Assembly (NCBI RefSeq): GCF_000338275.1
Contig: NZ_ANMR01000004.1
Coordinates: 34,458-98,457, forward strand
Direction: 5' to 3'
DNA length: 64,000 nt
Origin: Staphylococcus xylosus NJ
GTDB taxonomy: Bacteria > Bacillota > Bacilli > Staphylococcales > Staphylococcaceae
Shown here: positions 41,424 through 51,600 of the stretch, piece by piece
Layout: every line of letters begins with the position of its first letter
Numbering within the stretch: position 1 is the first letter of the stretch
The notes under the pieces: model-generated
The model's input: only the letters and a program-made list of their open reading frames with translations
The model's database searches: none
Told to the model about the DNA's origin: nothing
Program-made: the position numbers and the translations under genes

Positions 41424-41891
41424 ATGAACTTTGATGAACTATATAAAAATTTCAAGCACATTATCTATTTTCTTCTAAAAAAATATAATATTAAGTACAA
41501 TAATGATGAATATGTGCAATTACTCACAATAAAAATGTGGGAACTATCAAAAGTTTACACCCCTCAAAAATCTTCTTTAAATTCATTTTTATATCGTCGT
41601 CTCAATTTCTTTATTATCGATCTTTTTCGTTCTCAACATACTTTTGAAACATATAACATTTTTGAATTAGATAACATTTCTAATATTAATTCTCCCTTTG
41701 ATGATGCTCGGCCCCTGTATGATAATTTTCTTTCTCACTTATCAGAAAAAGAACAACTTTGGCTACAATTAAAATTAGCCGGTTATAAACAAAAAGAATT
41801 AGCTAAAGAATTAAATTGTTCAATTTCCACATTAAAAAATTATCAAAATAGAGTCAAAAGAAAGTATAAAAATTATTATCTTAATAAATGA
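41424..41891 (+). CDS. sigS: ECF-like sigma factor SigS
   Basis: A 155-residue sigma70-type factor. Region 2 is visible in YNNDEYVQLLTIKMWELSK and SSLNSFLYRRLNFFIIDLFR. Region 4 is the C-terminal helix-turn-helix LAGYKQKELAKELNCSISTLKNY. The overall design and position match SigS of S. aureus, a low-expression stress sigma factor, but the sequence is quite divergent. The ATG at 41424 has ATGGAGTT upstream. It is followed 12 bases later by a ComK-like gene, probably co-transcribed. Confidence 0.85.
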   Translation: MNFDELYKNFKHIIYFLLKKYNIKYNNDEYVQLLTIKMWELSKVYTPQKSSLNSFLYRRLNFFIIDLFRSQHTFETYNIFELDNISNINSPFDDARPLYDNFLSHLSEKEQLWLQLKLAGYKQKELAKELNCSISTLKNYQNRVKRKYKNYYLNK

Positions 41892-41903
41892 GGTGAAACA
41901 TTC

Positions 41904-42326
41904 ATGTCTAATCTAACTAAAATATTATATTTCAAAACTGCAATAGGACCAGAAATACTTACAATATGCCAATTCACTACACATCAATTTATATATCCAT
42001 CTCCAATTAATCAAACTATTAACTACATTTTAGAAAAGTATCAACGTTCACATAAAGTACAGCTAGAACAGTCTAAACGAATATTAAAGATTAAGAAGTT
42101 AGTACCTATTTATATCGATTATCAAACAACAATATTCCCTGTAAAACCCCAACGTTCCCCTATACAATATTATATCAATGCTTGTACTATTAACGGCTTA
42201 AAATCCAAAGGTTCATCCACAATCATTTATTTTGATAATGGTACATTTATCACTGTAGACGCCCCATATGTTTTTATATATAAAAAATGGCAAGAAAGTT
42301 TAACACTTTCTCACCTTTTAAGATAG
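41904..42326 (+). CDS. ComK-family-like protein downstream of sigS
   Basis: A 140-residue protein whose C-terminal half aligns by eye with competence factor ComK: PIYIDYQTTIFPVKPQRSP resembles the VDPSNQIFLFPTLSS region, and INGLKSKGSSTIIYFDNG the following strand pair. ComK is a minor-groove DNA-binding activator. In S. aureus the gene after sigS is known as ecfX; I believe this is its counterpart. The ATG has GAGGTGAAAC upstream. Confidence 0.65.
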   Translation: MSNLTKILYFKTAIGPEILTICQFTTHQFIYPSPINQTINYILEKYQRSHKVQLEQSKRILKIKKLVPIYIDYQTTIFPVKPQRSPIQYYINACTINGLKSKGSSTIIYFDNGTFITVDAPYVFIYKKWQESLTLSHLLR

Positions 42327-42334
42327 TTTCATTA

Positions 42335-42787
42335 CTATAAGGTTTTATTATGTTTATATTCTAGTAATTTTTTAGTGAAATATCCAGTTACTACTTTTAT
42401 CATGTATAGACTGACTATAACTAATAGCAATGCTCCCACTAAAGTTAATACAACAGTGACAGTTGATAGTTCGACTTCTGGCTTAATGAAATATTGTACT
42501 GAAGTCAAACTTGTCAAAAAACCGAACAAGAACAAACCAATAAGTACGATATACGTACCTAAAATGCCTAATAATAATAATACGAATAATTGCGTACTTG
42601 AAACGACTTTTTCTTTAAAAATATATTCCTTCAAAAATTGATTTGAGAATGCAACTGGACGATTTAATTGATTGCTTTCATTTAAATCAACTGTTTTAGA
42701 TAACACTTCATCTAATTTATTTTTCTCTTTTTTGTTTAAAAACCATAATTGCTTTTTCACTTTTTGCTCAAAGATATTTGCTTTCAT
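42335..42787 (-). CDS. Small integral membrane protein
   Basis: A 150-residue protein. A soluble N-terminal region of about 60 residues begins VKKQLWFLNKKEKNKLDEVL, similar to DUF1700/DUF1129-type N-termini. Two long hydrophobic segments follow (about 66-92 and 106-132), then a basic tail. No function is recognised. SD AGGAGAA precedes the ATG. It converges on the ComK-like gene with only eight bases between stops. Confidence 0.75.
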   Translation of the reverse strand: MKANIFEQKVKKQLWFLNKKEKNKLDEVLSKTVDLNESNQLNRPVAFSNQFLKEYIFKEKVVSSTQLFVLLLLGILGTYIVLIGLFLFGFLTSLTSVQYFIKPEVELSTVTVVLTLVGALLLVIVSLYMIKVVTGYFTKKLLEYKHNKTL

Positions 42788-42923
42788 TTGAAATGTTCTC
42801 CTTTATCACGTTCACATCACTTCAGTTACTTCTTTAAATAATAAATCAATTATCACAGTGATTCAATTAAATTTGACGGTTTTTAAAACAAATATGTATT
42901 ATCACTATTTTATTTCTTTATAT

Positions 42924-43559
42924 TTAGTCAACGACAACGATGCCAATTAACTTAGCAATTTGAATAGCTTGTTCACTCGATACTTTACACCCTATTAAAT
43001 CATCTTTTCCAACAGTGATATGTCCAAAAAATGATTTACTTATATCACAACTTTTTAATGACGTTTGATAGATTGACATATGATTTAGATTAGAGTTTAA
43101 AAATTCCACATTTTTAAGCAATGTATTATGAAATTCAGCATTTTCTAGATCACTTGTATTGATTCTAAATGCATCAATTTTCGATTCTACTAAATTTATA
43201 AAATTTGCTTTTACTTCTTCAAATGTAATATGACTTAATCTCATGTTTTTGAATAATGTTCCTGTCATTCTACAATTTTTAAAAGTAACCCTATGAATCG
43301 TTCCATAATCCATCTGAGAATTAGAAAAATCACAGTTTTCAAATACAACATCTGTAAAATCAGCACGCCCTAGATCTGCATTAGCAAAACTACAATCTTT
43401 GATTGTTGATCCATATATTAACAACCTATCTAATACTTTTTCTTCCAGTGATGAATTGGATATTTCTGCCAATTCTATTAAATCATCGACTTCATCAAAT
43501 ACTTCTGTTAAATCCTTCTTTTCTAAATAACCATTAATATTAGGTTGCTGTATCTTCAT
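42924..43559 (-). CDS. Pentapeptide-repeat protein
   Basis: A 211-residue protein built largely of A(D/N)LxX-type five-residue repeats (CSFANADLGRADFTDVVF, CDFSNSQMDYGTI and many more from about residue 50 to 185), expected to fold as a right-handed quadrilateral beta helix. Some family members mimic DNA and shield gyrase; others have unknown roles. The ATG at 43559 is chosen because GAGAGGAGTGA sits just upstream. Confidence 0.85.
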   Translation of the reverse strand: MKIQQPNINGYLEKKDLTEVFDEVDDLIELAEISNSSLEEKVLDRLLIYGSTIKDCSFANADLGRADFTDVVFENCDFSNSQMDYGTIHRVTFKNCRMTGTLFKNMRLSHITFEEVKANFINLVESKIDAFRINTSDLENAEFHNTLLKNVEFLNSNLNHMSIYQTSLKSCDISKSFFGHITVGKDDLIGCKVSSEQAIQIAKLIGIVVVD

Positions 43560-43684
43560 TACTTCACTCCTCTCCAACTAATCATTGCATACATCATAAC
43601 ATTGAACAAAGAGTGAATTAGCCAGAAAATTTATAATATATAGTATATCAGATATACTTCAAAATTTTATATTTTTAATGTATA

Positions 43685-43724
43685 AAAAAAGACCAAGACA
43701 TTAATAAATGTCCCGGTCTTTTTT
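43685..43724. terminator. Bidirectional terminator between transaldolase and the pentapeptide gene
   Basis: GACCAAGACAT and ATGTCCCGGTC pair with A-runs on one side and T-runs on the other. Confidence 0.85.
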
Positions 43725-43761
43725 AGTTATATTTAAAATAAATCTCAATTTACTTTTACAA

Positions 43762-44475
43762 TTAAAGAATTGATAAGCCTGAGCTTTGGATATCTTTTGC
43801 GAACCCTTTAACTGTATCAACTGATAGCTCATTAATGTCACGACCAAGATTGTTGTTTACTTTTTTAACAACATCTGCTGGACATGTGATAATATCAGCG
43901 CCAACTTCATCAGCTTGTATAACATTAATTACTTCACGACAACTAGCCCATAATAATTTCACGCCGTCTTTACTGTGAGTAATTTCAGCAGCTTCTTTCA
44001 TCATAGGGATTGGGTCAACTCCTGTATCTGCAATACGGCCAGCAAATACTGATACATAAGTTGGAACGCCTTCAGTTACAGCATCTGTAATTTCTTTAAC
44101 TTGATCTAAAGTATAAACAGCAGTTACGTTTAAACGTACATTTTCTGCTGATAATTTTTTAATTAGAGAAATAGTTGATTCACCTTTTGTGTTTACAACT
44201 GGAATTTTAACAAATACATTACTACCATATTGTTTTAAAATTTCAGCTTCTTTTGCCATAGTTTCTAAATCATCTGCAAATACTTCAAATGAGATAGAAG
44301 CATCAGGAATCTCGCGAACAGCTTCTTCAGCGAAAGCTTTATAATCAGTTACCCCTGCTTTTGCCATTAAACTTGGGTTAGTAGTAAAACCATCAACCTG
44401 TTTATTTTTATAAGCTGCTTTCATTTCTTCAATATCTGCACCATCTGCAAATACTTCAACATTTAATTTTGCCAT
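43762..44475 (-). CDS. tal: Transaldolase (fructose-6-phosphate aldolase-like subfamily)
   Basis: A class I aldolase-fold enzyme of 237 residues. The Schiff-base Lys is K90 in NVFVKIPVV, and the substrate-side GFTTNPSLMAKAG and FAGRIADTGVDP blocks are present. In staphylococci it serves as transaldolase in the pentose phosphate pathway; fructose-6-phosphate aldolase activity is the alternative for this subfamily. SD AGGAGG precedes the ATG. Confidence 0.93.
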   Translation of the reverse strand: MAKLNVEVFADGADIEEMKAAYKNKQVDGFTTNPSLMAKAGVTDYKAFAEEAVREIPDASISFEVFADDLETMAKEAEILKQYGSNVFVKIPVVNTKGESTISLIKKLSAENVRLNVTAVYTLDQVKEITDAVTEGVPTYVSVFAGRIADTGVDPIPMMKEAAEITHSKDGVKLLWASCREVINVIQADEVGADIITCPADVVKKVNNNLGRDINELSVDTVKGFAKDIQSSGLSIL

Positions 44476-44754
44476 TACTTATTCCTCCTGACTTAATTAA
44501 ATAATTCAACAAAGAATTATTTGATAACGGTTATTAACCATACAACTTAGTTATACCACCTATAAAGAATTAATTCTAATTTTTTGCTTAAAATCAGAAT
44601 ATTTTTACAGTAATATTAAACTTTTTTATACTAAGAGAACTAATCCTACATAAGCATATATTCAATATGTTAATATACTATATAAATATAAATTCCATTA
44701 GTTTTTTGTAAATTTATGGTATTATTGTTAAATGAATTGCATTAGGAGGTACAA

Positions 44755-45060
44755 ATGGCACGTTCAAAACTTTACTTTTATTTATCTACTTTATTGGTTA
44801 TTATTAGTTTTTATTTTAATACAAGAAACCCTCTATTAAATATGCATTTTAATTCAATGATAAAATTAATATTTGTTTGTAGTATTATAAATGCTATCAT
44901 TTTAATAATTTCCATTATTTTTGCTGATAAATCAATCAAACATCTACATGAAGATTCAGATTGGATACGAAAAGCAAGTAAGATATTACCATACGTTATT
45001 TTAGTCGTAATTATTATTCATATTCTTGCTTCTCTATCAACATTTGGCATAATATTCTAA
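44755..45060 (+). CDS. Small three-span membrane protein
   Basis: A 101-residue protein with hydrophobic segments at about 7-24, 33-55 and 74-98, separated by a charged loop (ADKSIKHLHEDSDW). The function is unknown. SD AGGAGG six bases before the ATG makes the start clear. It ends in a stem-loop. Confidence 0.8.
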   Translation: MARSKLYFYLSTLLVIISFYFNTRNPLLNMHFNSMIKLIFVCSIINAIILIISIIFADKSIKHLHEDSDWIRKASKILPYVILVVIIIHILASLSTFGIIF

Positions 45061-45062
45061 TT

Positions 45063-45100
45063 AAGGGGCTAGGACAACAATTGATGTCTTGGCCTCTGTT
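45063..45100 (+). terminator. Terminator of the small membrane protein gene
   Basis: GGCTAGGACA and TGTCTTGGCC form a 10-bp stem right after the stop codon; CTCTGTTATT follows. The sequence resembles the dispersed GGGACA-type staphylococcal intergenic element. Confidence 0.6.
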
Positions 45101-45289
45101 ATTGTGGTTAAAGTGAATCTTTGATTTAATAAAATTATGCTTAAGTTTAAACAATCCGGACAATTTCAATTATAAATACACTCTAAATTTCTAGTTATAT
45201 TTGACATTATAAAAACAACAAATAAGATTTAATAGCAATGCCATGTTGCTAAAACTTGCACTGTTTTTAAGAAAGGAAGCATGCCAACA

Positions 45290-45652
45290 ATGCAATATTT
45301 ATATATTTTTGTAGGTGGCGCTGTCGGTGCACTACTTAGATACTTGTTTTCATTTATGAATGTTAATTCAACATTTCCTACTGGTACATTTATCGCTAAT
45401 ATTTTAGGCGCTTTTTTAATGGGTTTTCTAGGGACGCTAGCTATACAATATTACAAGAATAATCCACTTTTAAAAAAAGGTATTACTACAGGTATGCTGG
45501 GCGCAATGACTACCTTTTCAACATTTCAATTTGAGCTTATGCATTTATTTGAGCAACAAGAATATCTAGCTGTTGCTATTTACGCAATCAGTAGTTATGT
45601 TTTAGGAATTTTCTTATGCTATATCGGCGTTAGATTGGGGGCGCGTAGCTAA
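45290..45652 (+). CDS. crcB1: Fluoride exporter CrcB, first subunit
   Basis: A four-span membrane protein of about 120 residues forming half of a heterodimeric Fluc fluoride channel. [24 protein letters not shown] and [17 protein letters not shown] are diagnostic. I prefer the ATG at 45290 ([10 protein letters not shown]), ten bases behind AAGGAAG; the ATG at 45281 leaves no SD spacing. Its stop overlaps the crcB2 ATG by one base (TAATG). Confidence 0.95.
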   Translation: MQYLYIFVGGAVGALLRYLFSFMNVNSTFPTGTFIANILGAFLMGFLGTLAIQYYKNNPLLKKGITTGMLGAMTTFSTFQFELMHLFEQQEYLAVAIYAISSYVLGIFLCYIGVRLGARS

Positions 45653-46005
45653 TGATTAACTGTTTATTAATCATGTTAGGTGGTGGCATAGGGGCAGTCA
45701 TCCGTGGTTTTATTACTAATTTTTGTAATCGCAAATTCAATAGTACATTACCTGTTGCAACACCTTTCGTTAACATAGTTGGTAGCTTTCTCATTGGTTT
45801 CCTATTAGGCACATTGCTTAAGTTAGATTGGGTTGAGCCCTTTGTAATCGTTGGTATATTAGGTGGGCTTACTACCTTTTCTACTTTATCATCTGAACTC
45901 GTCCAACTATTAATGACTAAAAAGAAAGTTATTTATTTCATTGTTTATTCTGCACTCCAATACGGCGTTTCCTTTTTAGCTTGTTTATTAGGCTACATAC
46001 TTTAA
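45652..46005 (+). CDS. crcB2: Fluoride exporter CrcB, second subunit
   Basis: The partner subunit, 117 residues and four spans, with GAVIRGFITNF, PFVNIVGSFLIGF and GGLTTFSTLSSE. A tandem unequal pair usually assembles as an antiparallel heterodimer. Translation is coupled to crcB1 through the TAATG overlap. I see no fluoride riboswitch upstream. Confidence 0.96.
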   Translation: MINCLLIMLGGGIGAVIRGFITNFCNRKFNSTLPVATPFVNIVGSFLIGFLLGTLLKLDWVEPFVIVGILGGLTTFSTLSSELVQLLMTKKKVIYFIVYSALQYGVSFLACLLGYIL

Positions 46006-46031
46006 CGGAAAACCTAATAAAGTTCATTATA

Positions 46032-46070
46032 AAAAGCCACAAAACCATTAAATTGGTTTTGTGGCTTTTT
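46032..46070 (+). terminator. Terminator of the crcB pair
   Basis: AAAAGCCACAAAACCA and TGGTTTTGTGGCTTTTT form a long perfect stem with a T-run. Confidence 0.92.
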
Positions 46071-46226
46071 ATGTCATATACATTGTCCATGCTTAATAAT
46101 GACAATTTCATTAGGCTTGTAATATTATATCGCAAATTTGACTAAATCAAAGTTAACGAGTCAATATCATTAAATCATTAATTTAATTATTAACACTTAA
46201 ATAATAATACAGTTTTATATAACACT

Positions 46227-47063
46227 TTAATGACCACTGTATTTTGCAGGATCTGGTCCAATTCTACGTTCTTCATTGAGGTTATCTAATTTTTCTATTT
46301 GTGCAGCTGTTAAAGCAAAATCAAATACATTAATATTCTCTTCTATTCTAGAAGGAGTGACCGATTTTGGTATTACTACAACACCATGTTCAATGTTCCA
46401 TCTAATGATTACTTGAGCCGGTGTTTTGCCCACTTCATTTGCTACCGCATTTACTGTTTCATCTTCCAAAATTTGTGCATTCATTAATGGTGACCATGAC
46501 TCCATATGAATATTTTGAACTCCCAGATATCTATTTAAAGATGATTGTAATAAATATGGGTGGAATTCTACTTGATTTATTACTGGTTTAATTGAAACTT
46601 GTGCTAATAATGCTTCTAAATGTTCAATATTAAAGTTACTTACACCAATATTTTTCACTTTATCATTTTTATAAAGGTCTTCCATACCCTGCCAAGTATC
46701 AATCATCAGTGCTTCATCAGTTCCAGGCCAGTGCATTAGATATAAATCCAAATAGTCTAAACCTAATTTGTTTAAACTTGTTTCATATGCATCAGCGACA
46801 TTTTGACGACCGTAATCATCAAGCCATAATTTAGAAGTAATGAATAAATCACTTCTTTTTAATCCTGTTGAAGCTAATCCTTCAGCAATACCTTGACCTA
46901 CTTTATCTTCATTTTCATAAATCATTGCTGTGTCGATATGTGTATAACCATTTTCAATTGCATGTTTTACTGATGCTGCACATTCATCATTATTCTCCAC
47001 ACGAAATGTGCCCAATCCAACAATTGGCATTTCATTCCCATTATAAAATGTAATATTTTCCAA
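46227..47063 (-). CDS. Aldo/keto reductase
   Basis: An NADPH-dependent reductase of the AKR5-type family, 278 residues. GLGTFRVENNDEC, the DTAMIYENEDKVG catalytic Tyr block, LMHWPG and the cofactor-end IPKSVTPSRIEEN are present. The substrate is unknown; 2,5-diketogluconate-reductase-like enzymes and methylglyoxal reductases share this look. The start is TTG behind AAGGGGAT. Single gene. Confidence 0.92.
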   Translation of the reverse strand: MENITFYNGNEMPIVGLGTFRVENNDECAASVKHAIENGYTHIDTAMIYENEDKVGQGIAEGLASTGLKRSDLFITSKLWLDDYGRQNVADAYETSLNKLGLDYLDLYLMHWPGTDEALMIDTWQGMEDLYKNDKVKNIGVSNFNIEHLEALLAQVSIKPVINQVEFHPYLLQSSLNRYLGVQNIHMESWSPLMNAQILEDETVNAVANEVGKTPAQVIIRWNIEHGVVVIPKSVTPSRIEENINVFDFALTAAQIEKLDNLNEERRIGPDPAKYSGH

Positions 47064-47266
47064 GTTAAAATCCCCTTTTTATTTTGTTAATTATTATACT
47101 AATCAATATTCCCAAATATATAAATAAAAATGCCTATTTGTTTAAAATTAATTTTTATTTTTGCAATTCTTTAAAGCGTATGTCATCAATCGTATATTTA
47201 ATTTATGGCTAAATTAAATATGCAGGCTGTATCAGATAATATTTTTAAAGTTTTACAATCCAAAAA

Positions 47267-47304
47267 AACTGTCAACAAAAGTCTAAATACTTTTGTTGAC
47301 AGTT
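47267..47304. terminator. Bidirectional terminator
   Basis: AACTGTCAACAAAAG and CTTTTGTTGACAGTT form a 15-bp perfect stem; TTTTTTT follows on the minus strand, after the gene at 47351-48259. Confidence 0.88.
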
Positions 47305-47350
47305 TATACTACATAGCCTTACTTATTCTCAAAATTTGAAATTTGTGTCT

Positions 47351-48259
47351 TTAATTAAATGATTCAATTTCGTCCATAACACGTTGTAAATCTTCAACGT
47401 TATATTGAATGCGACCATGAAATACGAATTTATTGAAGAATTCATCCAATTGTTCTGGACCAACTAACACTTTGGTATTTGAACTTTGCGCATAGTTTGA
47501 AATTGTTACATCGCCCTCATTTTTAGGATTGAAATATAAAATTGTTGTTGGTGTGAATTTTAAATTCAATTCTGTTTGAATATCACCAGCTAGTTTCTCA
47601 ATATCATTCAAATGAGTCGTATAATTAACAAAAGATAATGAGTTTTCATCTTCGTTTTGATCTAATACAAGAGTTTGTGGTTCTTGTCTATCAAGGTCCA
47701 ACGTGTTAAACACTTGCTCCATTGTTGGTTGTTCTTTAAATTGTGCGGCACTCACACCATTGTATACGTGACCTTTTAATAATTGTGAGTCAATTATATA
47801 TAAACCAGTACGCGTAAGTACTAAATGACTAATACGCTGTACATCATTAAAGTCATTCTTAGGTAAAAATATATTGGCCATAATGTGCATATCTTCTGGG
47901 CGAATTCTTTTCTCATTTACTAATCTTTCTCGAATACCAATAAGTCTCATATCAGTTACATATTCACTTTGATTTTTAGAGAATAATTTCAATGCATCAA
48001 TTTCTCTATTTTTCGAACTAACTGTAGCATTATATTCTTCTTTTTGCTTTGTTACTGTTTTTTTATTTTCTATTCTTTCTTTTTCTAATTCTTCTTCATG
48101 CTCATCGCTTAGTTTTTGTTCTCTGGTTTTGTATTGTTCTTCTACCTTTTGTTGTGCTTTCTTCTTACTTTTCAAAGCAATGATAAATAAAATGAAACAA
48201 ATTACTGCTACAACAATTGCCACAATTAAACCAATCTCTAATGGTCCAAATGAATTCAT
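47351..48259 (-). CDS. Membrane-anchored coiled-coil protein with a NERD-like domain
   Basis: A 302-residue protein. One N-terminal membrane span (about 7-29), a charged coiled coil (about 30-85, Lys/Glu-rich), and a C-terminal domain with HLVLTRTGLYIIDSQLLKG that resembles the nuclease-related NERD fold. The usual catalytic residues of the nuclease family are not obvious to me, so nuclease activity is uncertain. A conserved staphylococcal hypothetical next to metK. Confidence 0.75.
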   Translation of the reverse strand: MNSFGPLEIGLIVAIVVAVICFILFIIALKSKKKAQQKVEEQYKTREQKLSDEHEEELEKERIENKKTVTKQKEEYNATVSSKNREIDALKLFSKNQSEYVTDMRLIGIRERLVNEKRIRPEDMHIMANIFLPKNDFNDVQRISHLVLTRTGLYIIDSQLLKGHVYNGVSAAQFKEQPTMEQVFNTLDLDRQEPQTLVLDQNEDENSLSFVNYTTHLNDIEKLAGDIQTELNLKFTPTTILYFNPKNEGDVTISNYAQSSNTKVLVGPEQLDEFFNKFVFHGRIQYNVEDLQRVMDEIESFN

Positions 48260-48352
48260 AACAAAAAACGCTCCTTTATGTGTTCAGTAACTTAATTATA
48301 ATAGATAAACGCATAGCATTCGAGAATAAAGTTAAAAAATTTTTTGTTCTAG

Positions 48353-49549
48353 TTAAGCTTTAACTGTATCTTTTAATAAATTAATTTTATCTAACTTTTC
48401 CCATGGTAATAGTACGTCTGTACGACCAAAATGACCATATGCAGCAGTTTGTTTATAAATAGGGTGTTTCAAGTCTAACATTTTAATAATTCCAGCTGGT
48501 CTTAGATCAAAATGTTGTCTAACTGCCTCAACCAATTCAATTTCTTTAACTTTTCCTGTACCAAATGTATCTATAGAAATAGAAACCGGCTCAGCTACAC
48601 CAATAGCATATGCAAGTTGCACTTCACATTTGTCTGCTAATTCAGCAGCAACGATATTTTTTGCTACATAGCGGGCAGCATAAGCAGCAGAACGATCAAC
48701 TTTAGTTGGGTCTTTACCACTAAAGCATCCCCCACCATGACGTGCATAACCACCATACGTATCAACAATTATTTTACGTCCAGTAAGACCTGCGTCACCT
48801 TGTGGTCCACCTATAACGAAACGACCAGTAGGATTGATATAAAATTTAGTGTTCTCATCTAAAAGTGCTTCTGGCACTGTTGGATAAATGACGTGTTGTT
48901 TAATATCATCTTGAATTTGTGCTAATTCGATATCTTCAGCATGTTGTGTTGACACGACAATCGTATCAATTCGATGTGGTTGATCTTGCTCATCATACTC
49001 CACAGTTACTTGTACTTTACCATCAGGACGTAAGTAATTTAATATTTCATCTTTACGTACATCTGATAAGCGTTTAGCAAGTTGGTGTGACAAGAAGATT
49101 GGTAAAGGCATGTATGTATCCGTTTCATTCGTAGCATAACCGAACATCAAACCTTGGTCTCCCGCTCCTGTACCTTCGATTTCTTCTTCTGATGCGTCTT
49201 CACGATACTCTAAAGCTGTATCGACACCTTGAGCGATATCTGGTGACTGTTCATCAATTGCCGTTAATACTGCCATTGTCTGGCTATCATAACCGTATTT
49301 AGCACGCGTGTAACCTATCTCTTTAATTGTTTCTCTAACCACTTTTGGAATATCAACATATGTTGTTGTTGATATTTCTCCTGAAATTAACGCCATACCA
49401 GTAGTCACCGTCGTTTCACAAGCAACACGTGCGTTTGGGTCATCTTTTAATATTTCATCCAATATAGCATCAGATACTTGATCCGCTATTTTATCTGGAT
49501 GCCCTTCTGTTACCGATTCTGAAGTGAATAATCTTCTATTGTAAGTCAT
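48353..49549 (-). CDS. metK: S-adenosylmethionine synthetase
   Basis: It makes SAM from methionine and ATP. The 398-residue length and blocks [45 protein letters not shown] and [19 protein letters not shown] are intact. SD AGGAG precedes the ATG. A SAM-I riboswitch and terminator lie directly upstream, giving feedback by its product. Confidence 0.98.
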   Translation of the reverse strand: MTYNRRLFTSESVTEGHPDKIADQVSDAILDEILKDDPNARVACETTVTTGMALISGEISTTTYVDIPKVVRETIKEIGYTRAKYGYDSQTMAVLTAIDEQSPDIAQGVDTALEYREDASEEEIEGTGAGDQGLMFGYATNETDTYMPLPIFLSHQLAKRLSDVRKDEILNYLRPDGKVQVTVEYDEQDQPHRIDTIVVSTQHAEDIELAQIQDDIKQHVIYPTVPEALLDENTKFYINPTGRFVIGGPQGDAGLTGRKIIVDTYGGYARHGGGCFSGKDPTKVDRSAAYAARYVAKNIVAAELADKCEVQLAYAIGVAEPVSISIDTFGTGKVKEIELVEAVRQHFDLRPAGIIKMLDLKHPIYKQTAAYGHFGRTDVLLPWEKLDKINLLKDTVKA

Positions 49550-49604
49550 AATTTGCTCCTTTAGTTTTAAATTACGAAAATTCTCTCTCTGTTGAGCTCA
49601 TTAA

Positions 49605-49641
49605 AAAAGCCTTCTACACTATCAATAAATAGAGAGAAGGC
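49605..49641 (-). terminator. SAM riboswitch terminator
   Basis: GCCTTCT and AGAAGGC form the stem on the minus strand, followed by TTTTTTAAT. It lies between the aptamer and metK. Confidence 0.9.
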
Positions 49642-49656
49642 CCTTATACGTCCATT

Positions 49657-49775
49657 CGCTCTTATCGTTCAGACGATATTTGTCTGCAAACGGTTTGGCA
49701 CCTTTCTTCGTATTAAGAAGAGGTTGCTGGGCTTCATTGGGTCCATGTCCCTCCGCCACTCAGGATAAGAGAATC
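49657..49775 (-). promoter_or_regulatory. SAM-I riboswitch (S-box) upstream of metK
   Basis: The minus-strand leader has the S-box core: CTTATCCTGAGTGGCGGAGG at the 5' side, then GAAGCCCAGCAACC, AGGTGCCAAACC, and the closing CGATAAGAG arm. Binding of SAM is expected to favour the terminator just downstream. Confidence 0.96.
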
Positions 49776-49894
49776 CGTTAAGTCCTATAGTACAGAATCA
49801 GCGATATAATGTCAATTTTACATTTATTAATATTTATTTAAAATTCCTTTTAGATTGGTATGGACTATTGATATTTATGTGTTATACTCTGTAA

Positions 49895-49910
49895 TTGTAA
49901 AGGCTTACAA
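49895..49910. promoter_or_regulatory. cre-like palindrome at the pckA promoter
   Basis: TTGTAAAGGCTTACAA is a 16-base palindrome-like site differing from the CcpA consensus at one position (GG instead of CG in the centre). It lies just downstream of a TATACT -10-like hexamer (49883-49888), a position that would block transcription. CcpA repression of pckA is known in staphylococci. Confidence 0.6.
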
Positions 49911-49937
49911 TAACTAAATAGCGTTGGAGGGATTAGT

Positions 49938-51527
49938 ATGGCTGTAGATACATACACTTATACAAACAAAATTGAAAGTATTTTAGACAAACAATCTTCA
50001 TTATTTCAATTATCTACAACACAGTTGTATAACAAGATTTTAGATAATAATGAAGGCGAACTTACCGAATTAGGTGCAATTAACGCTAGAACAGGTAAAT
50101 ATACAGGTCGTTCACCAAAAGATAAGTTTATTGTAAATGAGGCATCTTATAGAGATGATATTGACTGGGGTAATGTTAACCAACCGATTGAGGAAGAAAC
50201 ATTTTTAAAATTATATGATAAGGTTCTAAACTATTTAGACAAAAAAGATAAACTATATGTATTCAATGGTTATGCCGGTAGTGATCATGACTCACAATTG
50301 AAATTAACTGTTGTAAATGAATTGGCGTGGCATAATCTATTTGCTCAAAATATGTTTATACGTCCTAATTCAAAAGAAGAAGCACAAGAAATCAAACCAA
50401 ACTTCACAATTATTTCAGCACCACATTTTAAAGCCGATCCAGAAATTGACGGCACAAACTCAGAAACATTTATTATCACATCATTCAAACATAAAGTTAT
50501 CCTCATTGGTGGGACTGAGTATGCTGGTGAAATGAAAAAAGGTATTTTCTCCGTAATGAACTATTTACTACCTAAAGATAACATTATGAGCATGCATTGT
50601 TCAGCTAACGTTGGAGACAAAGGTGACGTCGCTTTATTCTTCGGCCTTTCTGGTACTGGTAAAACGACACTATCAGCTGACCCAACACGTAAACTTATTG
50701 GCGATGATGAACATGGTTGGAATGAAAATGGTATTTTCAACATTGAAGGTGGTTGTTACGCTAAAGCAATTAACCTTTCTTATAAAAAAGAACCTCAAAT
50801 ATATGACGCTATTAAATATGGTACTATTTTAGAAAATGTTGTTGTTGACGAAGATGGTGATGTTGACTTCGATGATAATCAATACACAGAAAATACTCGT
50901 GCAGCATACCCAATCAACCACATTGAAAATATTGTAACGCCATCTAAAGCAGCTCATCCTAATACAATTATTTTCTTAACTGCAGATGCTTTTGGTGTTC
51001 TACCACCTATTTCAAAACTATCCAAAGATCAAGCAATGTATCATTTCTTGAGTGGATTCACTGCTAAATTAGCTGGTACAGAACGTGGCGTAACTGAGCC
51101 AGAACCTTCATTCTCTACATGTTTCGGTTCACCTTTCTTACCTCTAAACGCTAAAGTTTATGCTGATTTATTAGGTAACTTAATCGATCAACACGATGTA
51201 GATGTTTATCTTGTAAACACTGGTTGGACTGGTGGTAAATATGGCGTAGGACGTCGTATAAGCCTAAGTTACACAAGACAAATGGTAAATCAAGCAATCA
51301 CAGGGGAATTAAGAGATGCTGAATATATTAAAGATGATATGTTCGGTTTAGATATTCCAGTTGAAGTTGAGGATGTGCCTCAAACGCTATTGAATCCTAT
51401 TAATGCTTGGAGTAAGCCAGAAGCCTATAGAGAGCAAGCTCAAGATTTAATTAACCGTTTCAATCACAACTTCGAAAAATTCGGGGTAGAAGTTGATGAT
51501 CTAGCAACACGTGGCGGGTTTAAATAA
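49938..51527 (+). CDS. pckA: Phosphoenolpyruvate carboxykinase (ATP)
   Basis: The gluconeogenic enzyme converting oxaloacetate and ATP to phosphoenolpyruvate. 529 residues. The P-loop [13 protein letters not shown] is near residues 236-248, with MHCSANVG and the [15 protein letters not shown] block present. SD TGGAGGGA precedes the ATG. It is divergent from the metK leader. A cre-like site overlaps its promoter region. Confidence 0.98.
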   Translation: MAVDTYTYTNKIESILDKQSSLFQLSTTQLYNKILDNNEGELTELGAINARTGKYTGRSPKDKFIVNEASYRDDIDWGNVNQPIEEETFLKLYDKVLNYLDKKDKLYVFNGYAGSDHDSQLKLTVVNELAWHNLFAQNMFIRPNSKEEAQEIKPNFTIISAPHFKADPEIDGTNSETFIITSFKHKVILIGGTEYAGEMKKGIFSVMNYLLPKDNIMSMHCSANVGDKGDVALFFGLSGTGKTTLSADPTRKLIGDDEHGWNENGIFNIEGGCYAKAINLSYKKEPQIYDAIKYGTILENVVVDEDGDVDFDDNQYTENTRAAYPINHIENIVTPSKAAHPNTIIFLTADAFGVLPPISKLSKDQAMYHFLSGFTAKLAGTERGVTEPEPSFSTCFGSPFLPLNAKVYADLLGNLIDQHDVDVYLVNTGWTGGKYGVGRRISLSYTRQMVNQAITGELRDAEYIKDDMFGLDIPVEVEDVPQTLLNPINAWSKPEAYREQAQDLINRFNHNFEKFGVEVDDLATRGGFK

Positions 51528-51549
51528 TATTTGTTAATTTATATGATAT

Positions 51550-51589
51550 AAAAGAGAGGATTGGGTATTAAAAACCAATCCTCTCTTTT
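51550..51589. terminator. Bidirectional terminator between pckA and the hydrolase gene
   Basis: AAAGAGAGGATTGG and CCAATCCTCTCTTT form a 14-bp perfect stem with T-runs on both strands. Confidence 0.93.
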
Positions 51590-51600
51590 GATTTACTCTA

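Noticed and set aside
45105..45280. Fluoride riboswitch upstream of crcB1
   Set aside because: The conserved GGCGAUGG...GCCAUAAAC-type core is absent.
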